From NCBI RefSeq assembly GCF_010726645.1, contig NZ_AP022563.1:2046001-2110000 (forward strand): 64,000 nt of DNA, written 5' to 3'. Positions 54,317 to 62,705 of this stretch are shown here, in pieces. The notes beneath the pieces are model-generated. The model saw nothing but the letters and a program-made list of their open reading frames with translations, did no database searches and was not told the origin of the DNA. How positions within the stretch are numbered: position 1 is the stretch's first letter; every line of letters starts with the position of its first letter. The translations under genes were made by a program, and so were the position numbers. The stretch comes from Mycolicibacterium duvalii. GTDB lineage: Bacteria > Actinomycetota > Actinomycetes > Mycobacteriales > Mycobacteriaceae.

Positions 54317-55516
54317 TCAGACGCCGGACAGAACGCGCTCGCCTGTGGTCACCCGCGGAAAGTTGAGCATGCGGCGGGCGTTCTCCTCGACGATCAGTGA
54401 GCACTCGTCGTCAGGCACCTCCGCGAGCACCTCGGCAGCGCGCTTGCGGGAATTCGGCCAGTTGGAGTCCGAATGCGGGAAATCGATCTCCAAGGTGATC
54501 CGGTCGATGCCGATCTCGTGCCGGTTCTTCAGCCCGTGCTCGTCGTCGATGAAACAGCCCCAGAAGTGCTTCTTGAACAAATCGGAGGGCCGGGTATCGA
54601 AATCTATGGGCTGGTAGTAGCGGTGCCGCTCCCATACATAGTCCGACCGCTCCAGGATGTAGGGCACCCAGCCTATGCCGCCCTCGGCCAGCGAGATCTG
54701 CAGGTTCGGGAACTTCTGCAGCTTGCCGGAGAACAACAGGTCGACCGTCGTCCACATCAGGTTGGTGGAGAACAGGGTGATCGCCACCGCGAACGGCGCG
54801 TCGGGCATGGTCATCTCACCGGGCACCGGCTTCATCGAGGAGAACGAGAACCCGGGCACATAGGAGCCCGACCCGAAGTGCAACGAGACCGGCATCTGCG
54901 CCTCGGAACAGACCTGCCACAGCGGGTCCCAGTGATCGGAGTGGAACGACGGCAGACCCAGCGGCACGGGGCTGTCCGGGAATGACACGGTGCGCGCACC
55001 CTTGGCCGCCACCCTCTCGGCTTCGGCGACCGTCTCGTCGATATCCCACACCGGCAGAATCGCCAGCGGGATATAGCGATCGGGTGCGGTGGCGCACCAT
55101 TCGTCGATGTAGAAATCGTTCCACGCCTTGACGCACAGCAGCGCGAGCTCCTTGTCCTGGGCGCGGAAGAAGGTGCCGCCGCCGAAGCCCGGGAACGACG
55201 GGAAGCACAGGGCGGACTGCACACCGTCGACGTCCATATCGGCGATCCGCGCTACCGGGTCGTAGCAGCCCGGGATCATGTCCTCGTAGCGGACGGGGTC
55301 CATCCCCCACTCCTCCGGCGGCTTGCCCGCGACCGCGTTGAGGCCGATGGTCGGGAAGATCTGCCCGTCATAACTCCACAGGTGCTTGCCGTCCAATTCG
55401 ACGATCCGAGGTCCCGCCTCGCGGAATCGCTCCGGCAGGCGATCCTGCCAGACCCGCGGGTGTTCGACGAGGTGGTCATCGACGGACACGATCTGGTGAT
55501 GATCCTGAAGCGGCAT
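54317..55516 (-). CDS. Amidohydrolase-family metal-dependent hydrolase (ACMSD-like)
   Basis: A 399-residue paralogue of the protein at 4009: VSVDDHLVEHPRVWQDRLPE, IFPTIGLNAVAGKPPEEWGMDP, LAEGGIGWVPYILERSDYVWERHR and EIDFPHSDSNWPNSRK. The two share whole blocks. This one has an extra stretch around SFSSMKPVPGEM. ATG start. It is divergent from a small coiled-coil gene similar in plan to the one that follows the first copy. Confidence 0.87.
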   Translation of the reverse strand: MPLQDHHQIVSVDDHLVEHPRVWQDRLPERFREAGPRIVELDGKHLWSYDGQIFPTIGLNAVAGKPPEEWGMDPVRYEDMIPGCYDPVARIADMDVDGVQSALCFPSFPGFGGGTFFRAQDKELALLCVKAWNDFYIDEWCATAPDRYIPLAILPVWDIDETVAEAERVAAKGARTVSFPDSPVPLGLPSFHSDHWDPLWQVCSEAQMPVSLHFGSGSYVPGFSFSSMKPVPGEMTMPDAPFAVAITLFSTNLMWTTVDLLFSGKLQKFPNLQISLAEGGIGWVPYILERSDYVWERHRYYQPIDFDTRPSDLFKKHFWGCFIDDEHGLKNRHEIGIDRITLEIDFPHSDSNWPNSRKRAAEVLAEVPDDECSLIVEENARRMLNFPRVTTGERVLSGV

Positions 55517-55639
55517 GACGCGCTCCTTCGTTTTGAGCTGATTCTCTGGATTTTCTGACTCGTCATCTTGTTTTCTGACGGTTCATCTCACAGACTATAT
55601 GACACACGCCACATTCGTCCATCACTTGGGAGCCACAGT

Positions 55640-55954
55640 ATGAACAGCACGGATCAGTCCGGCGACGTCGCCGGACGAGAAAAAGTGGATGAGGATGACC
55701 ACGACCTGCTGACTTTCGGAGAAGCCGGGGAGCGGCTGCGCCTCGAGATCGCCGCAGCCGCAACCGAGCTTGAGCGCCTTCGGCATGACGGAACCCCCGC
55801 CGAGGTCGAGAAAGCCGACACTCGCCTCACGGCGCTGCGCGCCGCCGCCGCACGCAACAGCGCACAACCCATCAACGACAGCAACTTCGAGAAATTCTTC
55901 GGCTATCCCGGGAAGGCCAAACGCAATCTGCCCGGCCCCCCGCCGGGGCCATGA
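55640..55954 (+). CDS. Small acidic coiled-coil protein beside the second amidohydrolase
   Basis: A 104-residue protein: an acidic start, HDLLTFGEAGERLR, a charged helix (LEIAAAATELERLRHDG) and then NDSNFEKFFGYPGKAKRN. Its plan matches the 77-residue protein at 5145 with an added C-terminal tail. It overlaps the double-TetR gene by four bases and is divergent from the amidohydrolase. Confidence 0.65.
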   Translation: MNSTDQSGDVAGREKVDEDDHDLLTFGEAGERLRLEIAAAATELERLRHDGTPAEVEKADTRLTALRAAAARNSAQPINDSNFEKFFGYPGKAKRNLPGPPPGP

Positions 55955-57285
55955 AGACCACGTTCGAGCACACGTCGGGACACCCGGATACTTCTCGCAT
56001 GCCGAAAACTCCGGACAAGACCCGCCGTCCCGGATATGCGCCCGCCGACAACAGCGGCGTCGGCCGGCGCGGTCTGCACAAGCGCGAACGAATCCTCGCA
56101 TGTGCAGCGAACGTATTCCTGGCCAACGGGTTCCACAGCACCTCGCTGGACACCATTGCCAGGGCGGCCAACTCGTCCCGTGCCACGGTCTATCAGTACT
56201 TTGCCGGCAAAGAGGACATCTTCCGGGAATTGAGCGCGGTGGCCGGCCGGGCCGTGCTCGACCATGGCGGGCGACTCGGCGATCTGGGCCCGACCGCCGA
56301 CGGGATCGATGCACTGCACCGTTGGCTCACCGAATGGGCCGACATCTACGACACCCACGCGGCGGTATTCGCGGAGTACCCCGGTATCGGGACCGCACTG
56401 TCGGTGATCGACGCGGGTCCGGTCGCCGAAGAGTTTCGCCTGCGGGTGACTGCTCAGTTGCACGCGGCCCGACTCCGGGGGCTCGACCCCGACGATGCGG
56501 CCGCGGCGCTGATGCGGATCCCGCACATGGTCCACCTCTACCAACGCCGCGCGATGTTCCCGTTGCCCGGCCGGGAGCCGCTCTCGTGGTCGTTGACGGT
56601 CGCCCTGCAGCTGATGTTGTTCCCCGACACCCCCGCTGACATCCTGCCGCGTGATGGCCGCCAACCGGTCAGCAGTACCGGCCGGCCGGCCGCGGGGGCC
56701 GCGCCGGCACCCCAAACCTTGATCATCCCGTCGTCGCCCGTGGGCCAGGACGTGCTGTCGGCCAGTTCCTCGCTGTTCGCCGAACACGGGTACTACGCGG
56801 TCAGCATGGAGGAAATTGCCGCCGCCACCGACATCAGCCGGGCAACCCTGTACCGGCACTTCAGCACGAAGGACAGGATCCTCGCCGAACTCACCCGCGA
56901 GGCGTTGATCGAGATCGAACAGCATGCAGCGACCCTGCCTGGAATCGCCGACATCGAGGCGTTCACCACGTGGATGGTGGGCTACGTACGATTTCACCGT
57001 CGCTACAGCGGTGTCATTCGCGCATGGTTCGACGGCGCGGCGGCAGAGCAGCTGTCCGAGGCGGCGCTCGACCACGGCATCACGGCTATCCACCACGCGG
57101 TACAGAAGCTGTTGGAGCCCGTTCGACTACCGGACGGCCTTGACCCCGAAGTGGCCGGAGCGGTGTTCCTCGCAGTGCTGGGCCGGATGACCGAACCGAC
57201 AGCGGCCACCGCACCCGAAAGCGATCATCGCACCGCAGAACTCATGGTGAACCTGTTGCGACGGTCACTACTACGGGCCGGCTGA
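55951..57285 (+). CDS. Regulator with two fused TetR units
   Basis: A 444-residue protein with two complete TetR modules. HTH 1 (STSLDTIARAANSSRATVYQYFAGKEDIF) is at about residues 63-92, and HTH 2 (AVSMEEIAAATDISRATLYRHFSTKDRIL) at about 284-312. Each is followed by its own helical domain, joined by a Pro/Ala-rich linker (STGRPAAGAAPAPQ). Such a chain could act as a built-in dimer. It starts at an ATG overlapping the small coiled-coil gene. It is a candidate regulator for the right-hand regulon. Confidence 0.88.
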   Translation: MKTTFEHTSGHPDTSRMPKTPDKTRRPGYAPADNSGVGRRGLHKRERILACAANVFLANGFHSTSLDTIARAANSSRATVYQYFAGKEDIFRELSAVAGRAVLDHGGRLGDLGPTADGIDALHRWLTEWADIYDTHAAVFAEYPGIGTALSVIDAGPVAEEFRLRVTAQLHAARLRGLDPDDAAAALMRIPHMVHLYQRRAMFPLPGREPLSWSLTVALQLMLFPDTPADILPRDGRQPVSSTGRPAAGAAPAPQTLIIPSSPVGQDVLSASSSLFAEHGYYAVSMEEIAAATDISRATLYRHFSTKDRILAELTREALIEIEQHAATLPGIADIEAFTTWMVGYVRFHRRYSGVIRAWFDGAAAEQLSEAALDHGITAIHHAVQKLLEPVRLPDGLDPEVAGAVFLAVLGRMTEPTAATAPESDHRTAELMVNLLRRSLLRAG

Positions 57286-57607
57286 ACCGTACAGCTCAGC
57301 CGCCGACTGTCGCAGCTGCCAGATCTGGGCCGGGCAGAGTTGCTGTGCGGACTGGGACATGGGATATGAGGCCTGGAGCTCGTCTGAGGTGTTGAAGTCG
57401 GCCTCGACGTCACCGACCAACGGCGCAATCTTGTCACAGACCCCATACCCGTAGGCCAGTGCCTGGTCGGCGTTGGCGAAGTTGTATCCGGGCCGCACCG
57501 TCACGTTGACGAGACAGCCCACGGCATCTGCGTGCGCGGTCGAGATGCTCAACGCTGACGCGGCCGAGCGGCAGCACGAGCAGTATGGATGTGCCGAGTC
57601 GGTTCAT
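57271..57607 (-). pseudogene. DUF732-like small secreted protein with a frameshift in the signal peptide
   Basis: The mature part (HADAVGCLVNV ... YGYGVCDKI ... QQLCPAQIWQLRQSA) resembles mycobacterial DUF732 proteins. Its upstream frame has no signal peptide. An ATG at 57605-57607 opens MNRLGTSILLVLPL in another frame. Removing one base near 57566 joins it to AASALSISTAHADA and gives a normal secretion signal. So the gene carries a single-base insertion (or a sequencing error). A TTG start at 57552 could make a cytoplasmic stub. Confidence 0.6.
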
Positions 57608-57658
57608 AGGTAGTGAAATGGTAATTCATATATCTGTTTGCCGGTAGGCTCTTCAGCC

Positions 57659-58156
57659 ATGTCACCTTCCCGCGCTGGCCGGCGTTGCGCATTGCCGCTG
57701 GCATTGATCTCCGCTGTGGCCCCCGCTGTCGCGGTGCCGTCCGCCCAGGCCGACAACAAGAGGCTGAACGAAAGCGTGTTCGCCAACATCTACACCGCAC
57801 AGAAGCAAAACGGCTGCCCGACCGAGCCGAAGCTCGACGGCCGGCTGGTGGAGGCAGCGCGCCTGCACACCCTGGACGTGCTGAACAACACCAATCTCGA
57901 CGGCGACATCGGTTCCGACGGGTCCACACCACAGGACCGGGCCAACGGGCAGCACTTCGCCGGCAAGGTGTCGGAGACCGTCGCGATCAACCCGGCCCTT
58001 GCGATCAGCGGAATCGAGATCCTCGGCCAATGGTGGTACGACCCCCCACGCCGGGCCATCATGCAGGACTGCGCGAACACCGCCATCGGGGTGTGGTCGG
58101 AGAACAGTCTGGCTCGTTCCGTGGTGGTCGCGGTATACGGACAGCCCGAGCTGTAG
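57659..58156 (+). CDS. Secreted CAP-domain protein
   Basis: A 165-residue protein with an N-terminal signal peptide (CALPLALISAVAPAVAVPSAQA) and a CAP/SCP-like domain: NESVFANIYTAQKQNGCP, LVEAARLHTLDVL, WWYDPPRRAIMQDCANTAIGVW. This is common in mycobacteria; function unknown. It is divergent from the DUF732 gene and not obviously part of the catabolic pathway. Confidence 0.8.
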   Translation: MSPSRAGRRCALPLALISAVAPAVAVPSAQADNKRLNESVFANIYTAQKQNGCPTEPKLDGRLVEAARLHTLDVLNNTNLDGDIGSDGSTPQDRANGQHFAGKVSETVAINPALAISGIEILGQWWYDPPRRAIMQDCANTAIGVWSENSLARSVVVAVYGQPEL

Positions 58157-58157
58157 C

Positions 58158-58385
58158 TCAGTCCGTGAGTTCGGTGCGCAACCGCTTCTTGTCCGCCTTG
58201 CCGCTGGCCAACACCGGTAGTTCGGCGACCAGCACCGGCCGGCGCGGCACCTTGTGTCGGGCCAGTCGCTGCCGGACGCCGTCCTGGACAGCCGCCAGTG
58301 TCGGCACCGCATCGGCGGATGGCACGACGACCACGCACACCGTCTCGCCCCATCGATCGTCGGGCACCCCGACCACCGCACAGGC
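58158..58385 (-). pseudogene. Acyl-CoA synthetase, C-terminal remnant
   Basis: About 75 residues of the mobile C-terminal domain of an AMP-dependent ligase: VVGVPDDRWGETVCVVVVP, RLARHKVPRRPVLV and the catalytic-lysine motif ASGKADKKRLRTELTD, then a stop. The N-terminal ~430 residues are missing. The upstream edge coincides with an IS110 fragment, so the element or a deletion next to it probably removed them. Confidence 0.75.
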
Positions 58386-58935
58386 GGATCCTGGTGGCCA
58401 GCACGTCGGGCAGTGCCAGGGTCAGTCCCGGAAATGCCCGATCTAGCCGTCCCAGCAGTTGGTTTTCGTCGCAGTACGCGTGGCGACCCGCCGCGTCCGG
58501 TGTCCGGCCCAGGCGCTGAGCTCACCGATCACGGCATCGCGATCGGTCACCAGGTGTCCGTATCCGGCCAGCACCAAGTCGGTGATGGCCTCCAGGTCGA
58601 TCGCGTCGGTCTTGACTCGCCGCCGACCCTGCACGCGACGCTGCTCGGCAACCTGCGCGGGATTGCGTTCCCACACCTCCCACCCAGAAGGCCACCGATA
58701 GTCGAGCACCGGGCGGTGCTAATGGCCCGCGGCCTCCACGGCGATCTTGACCCGCCCCGACGCCGGCACCGCGGCCAACACGCTCGCCGCCGCGGCGGTC
58801 ATACCCGCCCGGTTCATCGTGAACTCTGACGGCCCGATGAGCCGTTGACGGGCCGCGTCGGTCACCGAAAAGACCGCTGAAGTCTGCCGACATCGACGGC
58901 AACGATGATCGTGGACGATGTGACTGGAGCTACGT
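58380..58935 (-). mobile_element. Decayed IS110-family transposase (RuvC-like domain part)
   Basis: Split over several frames but readable: IIVAVDVG, then FSVTDAARQRLIGPSEFTMNRAGM, KIAVEAAGH followed by a stop where HYH is expected. It continues with ERNPAQVAEQRRVQGRRRVKTDAIDLEAI and GHRTRRVATRTATK. A missing base in an A-run near 58463 breaks the frame before NQLLGRLDRAFPGLTLALPDVLATRIRL. The C-terminal half is gone. This is a dead element. Confidence 0.75.
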
Positions 58936-58952
58936 GCACAGACACAACAACA

Positions 58953-59041
58953 CCTCCGGGGTGTATCAGGAGGTCCACGTGCATCAGCACACGGACCCCG
59001 AAAGGAATCAGTTACAGATTCCTTCCTGACACCTCCGGAGG
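58953..59041. repeat. Nested inverted repeats beside the IS110 remnant
   Basis: Two arms (58953-58973 CCTCCGGGGTGTATCAGGAGG-like and 59021-59041, its imperfect complement) enclose an inner perfect hairpin GGAATC/GATTCC (59004-59022). The region is the non-coding stretch 5' of the transposase remnant. In IS110 elements that position holds the bridge RNA and the element end. Confidence 0.45.
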
Positions 59042-59067
59042 CATTTGAGAAGGACCAACTCGATCTA

Positions 59068-60261
59068 TCAGCGGCTGCTCAGCAGCATCGACCCGGCCAC
59101 CGGTCCACCGCCGACACCGACCGCGACCACTTCAGGGGTCTTCGGCGCCTGCCGCTCGCCACCCTCACCCCACATCTGCACACACGCTTCGTGCAGGAAA
59201 CCCATACCATGCAACCGGCCACCAGAGAGCTGGCCGCCGCTGGTGTTGATCGGCAGCGAGCCGTCCAGCGCAATGCGAGAGCCATCACCCAAGAACTCAC
59301 CGACCTTGCCGTGGTCGCAGAAGCCCAACGCCTCCAGCCACATCACGGTCAAGAAGGAGAAGCCGTCATACAGCTGGGCCATGTCTACGTCGGCGGGGGT
59401 CAGCGACGTGTGCTCCCACAGGGTGGCCGCCGAATCGTGGGCAGCCATCGTGGTGATATCCGAACGTTGGTCCCAGGTGGCGCGTTCAAACATGCCCGGC
59501 CCGACGGACTCCACCGTCAGCGGGTGCCGCGGCAGGCCGGCCGCCGCGTCGCGGCGCGATACGATCACGGCCGTGGCACCGTCGCAGGGCACATCGCAGT
59601 CGTAGAGGCACAGCGGCTCGGAGATCATCCGGGCGCCGAGGTAGTCCTCCATGGTCATCGGATCGCGGTACACCGCGTCGGGGTTGAGTCCGGCGTTGGT
59701 ACGGGCATTGATCGCGATGCGGCCGAGTTGCTCGCGGGTCAACCCAAAATCGTTCATGTAGCGCTGGGCGGGCATCGCCAGCCAGTTCGCCGCCGACAGC
59801 GCCCCGAACGGCGCCACCCATTCCAGATGCGGAGGCAGCTGGCCGCCGCCGAACAGCACCGAGGCCCGTCCTCCGCCCGCCTGCTGGGCAGCAGTGGACT
59901 CCCACACCGACCGGTACACCACGACGTGATTGGCCAACCCCAGGCTGACCGCCATGCAGGCCTCGATCACCGGGCCGATCTGTCCGGCAGTCTCCATCGC
60001 CGAGACGTACCAGCGGGAGCGCAGCCCCAGTGCGGTTCGCACCTCCTGGACCGTCGCTCCGGAGAAACCGGCGTCGGGCACCCCGGGGCCTGGATAACTG
60101 GCGATCCCGTCGACGTCGTCGACGCTCAGGCCGGCGTCCTCGATGGCCCGCAGCACCGCTTCCAGCGTCAGGTCCAGCCCGGTGCGCCCGAGCCGGCGCC
60201 CGACCTGTGACTTACCCGCGCCGGTCAGAACGGCCTTTCCCTCGAACGGGCCGCCCCTCAT
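59068..60261 (-). CDS. Thiolase-fold lipid-transfer-type protein (Ltp2-like)
   Basis: A 397-residue paralogue of the protein at 19934: GAGKSQVGRRLGRTGLDLTLEAV, LCLYDCDVPCDGATAVIV, VDMAQLYDGFSFLTVMWLEA, NTSGGQLSGGRLHGMGF. It lacks a clear thiolase nucleophile. ATG at 60261 chosen; the frame extends upstream without conserved sequence. No DUF35 gene is adjacent, so it may use the DUF35 protein encoded at 19471 or work alone. It follows a single-hotdog MaoC gene, an association seen in steroid side-chain loci. Confidence 0.85.
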   Translation of the reverse strand: MRGGPFEGKAVLTGAGKSQVGRRLGRTGLDLTLEAVLRAIEDAGLSVDDVDGIASYPGPGVPDAGFSGATVQEVRTALGLRSRWYVSAMETAGQIGPVIEACMAVSLGLANHVVVYRSVWESTAAQQAGGGRASVLFGGGQLPPHLEWVAPFGALSAANWLAMPAQRYMNDFGLTREQLGRIAINARTNAGLNPDAVYRDPMTMEDYLGARMISEPLCLYDCDVPCDGATAVIVSRRDAAAGLPRHPLTVESVGPGMFERATWDQRSDITTMAAHDSAATLWEHTSLTPADVDMAQLYDGFSFLTVMWLEALGFCDHGKVGEFLGDGSRIALDGSLPINTSGGQLSGGRLHGMGFLHEACVQMWGEGGERQAPKTPEVVAVGVGGGPVAGSMLLSSR

Positions 60262-60364
60262 GCGCGATCCCGCTTCGCTTCTCGCTGGTCCCTCATAAGA
60301 GCCTCCTCGAGTGCGACACCCACCAGGGTGAGCGTATTCGTCAGCCGTCCCGACAAGTCCGGGG

Positions 60365-60823
60365 TCAAAAAATCGCTCGCACAATCAGGTCCGCCACCGC
60401 GGCCGGCTTGTCGGAGCCATCGAGTTCGACGGTGTGGCGCATCGTCACATTCACCGTGGTGTCATCGACCTTCACGGCCTCGGCGACAACCGTCCGGACG
60501 CGCACCCGGCTGCCCGCAGTCACCGGAGCCAGGAAGCGCACCTTGTTCAGGCCGTAGTTGACCCGCATTTTCGAGTTCTCGAACCTGTAGTTGTGCGAGC
60601 TCAGAACCGGGAGCAGAGACAGCGTCAGAAAGCCGTGGGCGATGGTCGCCCCGTATGGACTTTCGTCCTTCGCGCGGTCCACGTCGACGTGAATCCACTG
60701 GTGGTCTTCGGTGATGTCGGCGAAGGCGTCGATGCGCTGCTGGTCGACCACGATCCAATCGCCGACACCGAGCTCTTCGCCGACCGCCTGCTCCGCATCC
60801 GCGATTGACCCAATGACCTTCAT
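60365..60823 (-). CDS. MaoC-like (R)-specific enoyl-CoA hydratase, single hotdog
   Basis: A 152-residue MaoC dehydratase with the catalytic motif FADITEDHQWIHVD (Asp and His) and SPYGATIAHGFLTLSLL. ATG at 60823. It would hydrate an enoyl-CoA, possibly to the tertiary alcohol cleaved by the thiolase-fold protein encoded downstream. A near-palindrome (ATATAACTATAT, 60857-60868) lies in its promoter. Confidence 0.88.
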   Translation of the reverse strand: MKVIGSIADAEQAVGEELGVGDWIVVDQQRIDAFADITEDHQWIHVDVDRAKDESPYGATIAHGFLTLSLLPVLSSHNYRFENSKMRVNYGLNKVRFLAPVTAGSRVRVRTVVAEAVKVDDTTVNVTMRHTVELDGSDKPAAVADLIVRAIF

Positions 60824-60856
60824 CCGACTCCCCAATCCGCAGCGATACCACTATTC

Positions 60857-60868
60857 ATATAACTATAT
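60857..60868. promoter_or_regulatory. Short AT-rich near-palindrome upstream of the MaoC gene
   Basis: ATATA-AC-TATAT stands out in the GC-rich surroundings, 34 bp upstream of the MaoC start and just after the TetR gene. It could be an operator or a promoter element. Confidence 0.35.
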
Positions 60869-60905
60869 ACGAGAAGGGGGAGGACCCACGCGCAGGCGCA
60901 GTTGC

Positions 60906-61556
60906 CTACCGCCGCGGCGCCAGAGACGCCGCGAGCAGATGTCGCAGTATGCCCTCCTCGCCACCATCCTCCGCACTGGCGGGCTCGGACATGAGGCTGA
61001 AGTTGATACGAGTCACCCACCGCGCCAACGTTTCTGGAGCGATATCGTCGCGCACCTCGCCGCGCTCGGCAGCATCGGCGATGCGCCGACCGAGAGCCTT
61101 GGCCAGCTCAGTACGCCAAACGTCTGACGCTTGGGTCGCATGATAGGTGTGCAGCGCTTCATCGTTGCGGATGAGAAGCCTTGCCGTAGGCGAAGTCCGG
61201 GCAGCTTCGTTGCCCGCCAGACAAGCCGCGACCAGCCGATCGAGAAATGGCTCATCCGTGTGCCAGCAGGGCTCGACCGAGACGAAGATGCCGGCCAGCG
61301 TCCGGATGAAGGAAGCTACCAGCACCGCTTCCTTGTTCTGGAAGTAGTAGTAGACCGTGGACCGGTTCACGCCCGCCCTGGCGGCGATATCGCTCATGCG
61401 GGTTCGGGTCGGCCCCCGCTCGGCGTAACAGGCTTCGGCCGCTGCCAGCAGTCGCTCCCTGGCCTGCTCTTCGTTCAGCGGAAGATCTGCACCCCAGGCG
61501 CCGCCCGCGCGGTTCGCTTCTGCCTGTGCGGTCACGGCTGGGGAGTCTACCCGCAC
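60906..61556 (-). CDS. TetR-family regulator
   Basis: A 216-residue regulator. The HTH RMSDIAARAGVNRSTVYYYFQNKEAVL is at about residues 53-80, after an extended N-terminus (MRVDSPAVTAQAEANRAGG). It precedes the MaoC and thiolase-like genes on the same strand and is divergent from the membrane-protein gene at 61666. Either or both may be its targets. Confidence 0.88.
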   Translation of the reverse strand: MRVDSPAVTAQAEANRAGGAWGADLPLNEEQARERLLAAAEACYAERGPTRTRMSDIAARAGVNRSTVYYYFQNKEAVLVASFIRTLAGIFVSVEPCWHTDEPFLDRLVAACLAGNEAARTSPTARLLIRNDEALHTYHATQASDVWRTELAKALGRRIADAAERGEVRDDIAPETLARWVTRINFSLMSEPASAEDGGEEGILRHLLAASLAPRR

Positions 61557-61665
61557 CTATTGACCCATTCCCACAAAAGTGCTTAATGTGTTGCATGTCC
61601 CACACATGGGGTCTTTGTGTCTGGAATTACTCGAGCGGTAGGCGCGGCGCAGCGAAGGAGCGCAG

Positions 61666-62514
61666 ATGGTGAACTTTGATCAAATTCCGATGCGGGCGGA
61701 TCTCATCCCGAAAGACCCGGCACCGGAACTCATCAAGTCGATGACCTGGCAGGTCTCGATGCTGGCGGTGACGCTAGTGCTGGCAGCCGCGGTGTTCTGG
61801 TACGCCATCAAGAGGTGGCGAACCACCGGCCGTTCCGAGATGTTCTGGATGTCTCTCGGGGCCTTGGCGGCAGCGAGCTATGAACCGTTGGGCGACTTCA
61901 TGGTCGACATCACCTACCACGAGTCTGGCGCGCTGAGGTCGGTCAGCGGATTCGGTGGCATCATCCCACTATGGACGATGTTCATGTACGTCGTCTTCTG
62001 GGCGCCTGGAATCCTCTATCTGACCCAAAAGCTGGAAACCGGCATCACCTTCAAGCGTTGGATGGGCTTGTTCGCCATCACCGTCCCCATCACCTTGGCG
62101 TTCGAGATCCCGATGCTCGCTTTGGGGTTATACAAGTACTACGGATCGCAGCAGCCCATTCAGGTGCTCGGGTACCCGCTGTGGATGGCGTTCTCCAACA
62201 GTGCCGTCATCTTCATCGTGTCACTGCTGGTTCACGCCGCCATGAAGACCGCGCTCGTACGTGACAAGCCGGCCTACCTCGTGCTGTTGGTGCCGAGCAT
62301 CATCATCGGCGTCGGCGTCGTCACCATACTGCCAATTGGCATGGCCATGAGCTCCACCACGTCGCTGATCATCATCAATCTGTTCGCCGTCGCATCGACA
62401 ATCCTCTCGATCGCATTTGTCATAATCGGGTACAGGTTGGTCATACCGGCCCTGGACGACGAGATCTCGGAGGTCCCGGAGACCGAAAAGAAGGATGTCG
62501 CCAGCACCGTATAG
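61666..62514 (+). CDS. Seven-helix integral membrane protein of unknown function
   Basis: A 282-residue protein with about seven hydrophobic segments (near residues 27-47, 60-78, 97-117, 128-150, 163-184, 200-222, 226-250) and a charged C-terminal tail (DEISEVPETEKKD). Conserved-looking acidic residues lie in the second and fourth helices (SYEPLGDF, FEIPML). I do not recognise the family. Size and topology recall membrane-bound terpene cyclases of the PaxB type, but this is only a resemblance. It is divergent from a TetR gene. Confidence 0.7.
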   Translation: MVNFDQIPMRADLIPKDPAPELIKSMTWQVSMLAVTLVLAAAVFWYAIKRWRTTGRSEMFWMSLGALAAASYEPLGDFMVDITYHESGALRSVSGFGGIIPLWTMFMYVVFWAPGILYLTQKLETGITFKRWMGLFAITVPITLAFEIPMLALGLYKYYGSQQPIQVLGYPLWMAFSNSAVIFIVSLLVHAAMKTALVRDKPAYLVLLVPSIIIGVGVVTILPIGMAMSSTTSLIIINLFAVASTILSIAFVIIGYRLVIPALDDEISEVPETEKKDVASTV

Positions 62515-62529
62515 CTGCAGTACCAAACG

Positions 62530-62580
62530 GAACACGGGCGCCGCTGCTCCTCCCACCGGAGGTTGGCGACGCCCGTGTTC
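62530..62580 (+). terminator. Hairpin terminator after the membrane-protein gene
   Basis: GAACACGGGCG and CGCCCGTGTTC form a perfect 11-bp stem around a 29-base loop that itself contains a small repeat. It starts 16 bases after the stop at 62514. The stretch to 62705 carries no gene and probably contains the left end of the following insertion sequence. Confidence 0.7.
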
Positions 62581-62705
62581 TCGTGTTTGGCTCAAACCTG
62601 ACTTGGCTCACGTTTGCAGGTTGGTAGTGCCCGTAGCGTGACCTGCATTTTCTTTGTGGCGTTGCCGGAAATTTGTGCACTAAATCGGGCCCGTAGGCTG
62701 CCGGG

